Below, in pieces: positions 62,763 to 64,000 of a DNA stretch of 64,000 nucleotides; positions within the stretch are counted from its first letter, which is position 1, and every line of letters begins with the position of its first letter. The notes under the pieces were generated by a model that was not told the origin of the DNA, ran no database searches, and saw only the letters and a list, made by a program, of their open reading frames with translations. The position numbers and the translations under genes are program-made. Source of the DNA: Roseovarius sp. (lineage in GTDB: Bacteria > Pseudomonadota > Alphaproteobacteria > Rhodobacterales > Rhodobacteraceae); assembly GCA_029212365.1 (NCBI GenBank), contig JARGOC010000009.1, forward strand, positions 62,001 to 126,000, read 5' to 3'.

Positions 62763-63914
62763 TCAAACGGTGCTGGCTGCACCCAGAATGGCCGTGACCT
62801 CACTGGATAACACTCCGCCGTTGCCATGCGCTAGTGCCAGCTCCACATTGTCTTGTTGCAACCCCGGCGCATCGCCTCTGATCTGGCGCGCGCCCTCGAT
62901 CACGGTAAAGACACCGTACATTCCGGGATGCACACATGACAGCCCGCCACCATTGGTGTTGACAGGCAAGGCGCCGCCCGGCGCGATCCGGCCATCTGCA
63001 ACAAATGCGCCGCCTTCACCCTTGGCACAAAACCCGAGATCTTCGAGAAACAAGATGGTGTTGATGGTAAACGCGTCATACAGCTCAACCACATCAATAT
63101 CGCCGGGCGTTACCCCGGCCATCTCAAAGGCACGTTCACCGGACTCGCGCGCCGCAGTCACTGTGAAATCGTGCATTTGCGAAATCTGACGGTGACTGCT
63201 GGCCGCCGCAGAGCCTAGGACATAGACTGGTGCCTTGGGGAAATCCTTTGCCCGATCAGCCCGCACCATCACGATGGCACCACCGCCATCGGTGACCAAG
63301 CAACAATCGAGCGTGGTCAGCGGATCACTCACCATACGCGCGCCCAGAACATCCTCTCGGGTCAGCGCGCCGCGTTCAAAGGCTTCGGGATTGTGCTGCG
63401 CCCAGGCCCGCGCGGCAACGGCCACGTCGGCCAGTTGTTCGCGTGTGGTGCCGTATTCATGCATGTGCCGCGCCGCGACCAACGCGTAGGCCGAGATCGG
63501 ATAGCGCGGTTTATACGGCGCCTCATAGGGCGGCAGCCGGGAAGCCGTCACAAGCCGCCCCGAAGCCGTGCGTTGGTTGGAGCCATAACAAATCAGCGCC
63601 ACATCACAAAGCCCAGCCTGCAATGCCAGTGCTGCCGACGTCAGATAGTTCACGAACGAAGAGCCACCTGTCATCGTGCCATCAATATAACGCGGCTGGA
63701 TTCCCAGATATTCAGCCGCCATAAGGACCGGCATTGAATCTTCCATCATGGTGCAAAACAGACCATCGACATCGCTTAACTTAAGCCCGGCGTCATCCAG
63801 CGCCGCAAGAGCAGATTGTGCCATGACATCATAGGCCGAAAACCCAGGTGCCTCGCCAAAACCGGCATGTCCTACGCCGACAATCGCAGTTTTTCCACGC
63901 ATTTGATCAACCAT
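62763..63914 (-). CDS. Thiolase-fold protein, SCPx/Ltp2 type
   Basis: A 383-residue thiolase-like protein. Features are KTAIVGVGHAGFGEAPGFSA, GTMTGGSSFVNYLTSAALAL, the CLVTDGGGAIVMVRAD segment, and VVELYDAFTINTILFLEDLG, with Tyr/Asp replacing the usual thiolase residues. NTNGGGLSCVHPGMYGVFTV and LAHGNGGVLSSEV follow. This is the SCPx-related group that cleaves branched-chain acyl-CoA by thiolysis or, in Ltp2, retro-aldol reaction. Such proteins usually need a DUF35 partner, and one probably starts the operon just upstream. Confidence 0.86.
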   Translation of the reverse strand: MVDQMRGKTAIVGVGHAGFGEAPGFSAYDVMAQSALAALDDAGLKLSDVDGLFCTMMEDSMPVLMAAEYLGIQPRYIDGTMTGGSSFVNYLTSAALALQAGLCDVALICYGSNQRTASGRLVTASRLPPYEAPYKPRYPISAYALVAARHMHEYGTTREQLADVAVAARAWAQHNPEAFERGALTREDVLGARMVSDPLTTLDCCLVTDGGGAIVMVRADRAKDFPKAPVYVLGSAAASSHRQISQMHDFTVTAARESGERAFEMAGVTPGDIDVVELYDAFTINTILFLEDLGFCAKGEGGAFVADGRIAPGGALPVNTNGGGLSCVHPGMYGVFTVIEGARQIRGDAPGLQQDNVELALAHGNGGVLSSEVTAILGAASTV

Positions 63915-63917
63915 GAT

Positions 63918-64000
63918 TCAGCCCTTCGCCGGTTTACACAAAACGGCCGGAACGCCGTCAATTTCGCCAACAAAGGCCGTGACCGGCTGCCCGATCTTCA
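63918..64000 (-). CDS. Probable DUF35 OB-fold partner of the thiolase (C-terminal part, cut by window edge)
   Basis: The minus-strand frame entering at the window end reads KIGQPVTAFVGEIDGVPAVL and ends CKPAKG at a stop at 63918-63920, three bases before the thiolase start. Only 27 residues are visible. The short beta-rich end and the position immediately before an Ltp2/SCPx thiolase fit a DUF35 (OB-fold, zinc ribbon) protein, but the fragment alone does not prove the family. Confidence 0.45.
   Translation of the reverse strand, partial: KIGQPVTAFVGEIDGVPAVLCKPAKG

Noticed and set aside
1..64000. tRNA, rRNA, CRISPR arrays, prophage
   Set aside because: I saw no tRNA-like cloverleaf, rRNA segment, regularly spaced repeat array or phage structural gene; a covariance-model search was not possible.

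Overview
The window looks like the chromosome of an alphaproteobacterium of the Rhodobacterales (Roseobacter group). This rests on gene content recognised by eye (short-form HisG with HisZ, B12-dependent ribonucleotide reductase, DUF1489, XdhABC beside a BMP-type purine transporter, many CoA-dependent catabolic genes) and on two copies of a short GCCTCCGGCGG intergenic repeat that I associate with this order. No database search was run, so every family call is recognition from the protein sequence.

Positions 1-24.8 kb are mostly housekeeping. They hold the end of an IclR regulator, a decayed IS3-type transposase fragment, nrdJ, a DUF1489 gene, a Tat-like exported hypothetical, the overlapping hisS-hisZ-hisG operon, slyX, a lipoprotein and dnaE. 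An xdhA-xdhB-xdhC operon then continues by a 4-base overlap into an ABC importer of the BMP/purine-nucleoside type and ends in a strong terminator. A DUF938 methyltransferase, a GH25 lysozyme and a luciferase-domain protein follow.

Positions 24.9-64 kb form one long catabolic island of acyl-CoA chemistry. (1) A minus-strand operon under a TetR gene has the gene set of leucine/isovalerate (liu) degradation: carboxyltransferase, LiuC-type hydratase, biotin carboxylase, acyl-CoA dehydrogenase. (2) Next to it is a minus-strand operon under another TetR gene. It encodes a two-subunit cobalamin acyl-CoA mutase with a non-canonical substrate pocket, its MeaB GTPase and a PaaI-type thioesterase. (3) A TetR regulator made of two complete TetR units in one chain is divergent from a BadH-like dehydrogenase, followed by an acyl-CoA synthetase and an NmrA-like protein. 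(4) A 2,4-dienoyl-CoA reductase is divergent from a twelve-gene plus-strand operon: three acyl-CoA dehydrogenases, enoyl-CoA hydratase, PaaK-type ligase, a second biotin-dependent carboxylase, HMG-CoA-lyase-like enzyme, SDR, citrate-synthase-like lyase, class III CoA-transferase and a mesaconyl-CoA-hydratase-like protein. (5) At the right, minus-strand operons resemble steroid side-chain degradation: paired acyl-CoA dehydrogenases, MaoC hydratases, an SCPx-type thiolase and probably a DUF35 partner, plus an unexpected transglutaminase-like protein and a truncated CoA-transferase.

The main discovery is regulatory. The palindrome CTAACA-NN-TGTTAG occurs upstream of the liu-like operon, the 2,4-dienoyl-CoA reductase/acyl-CoA dehydrogenase divergon and the transglutaminase operon. 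A one-arm-degenerate copy lies between the double TetR gene and the BadH-like gene. This ties the island into one probable TetR regulon. My reading is a multi-operon pathway for a branched or alicyclic carboxylic acid, in which the unusual mutase may feed the liu-like operon. The substrate is not known from the sequence.
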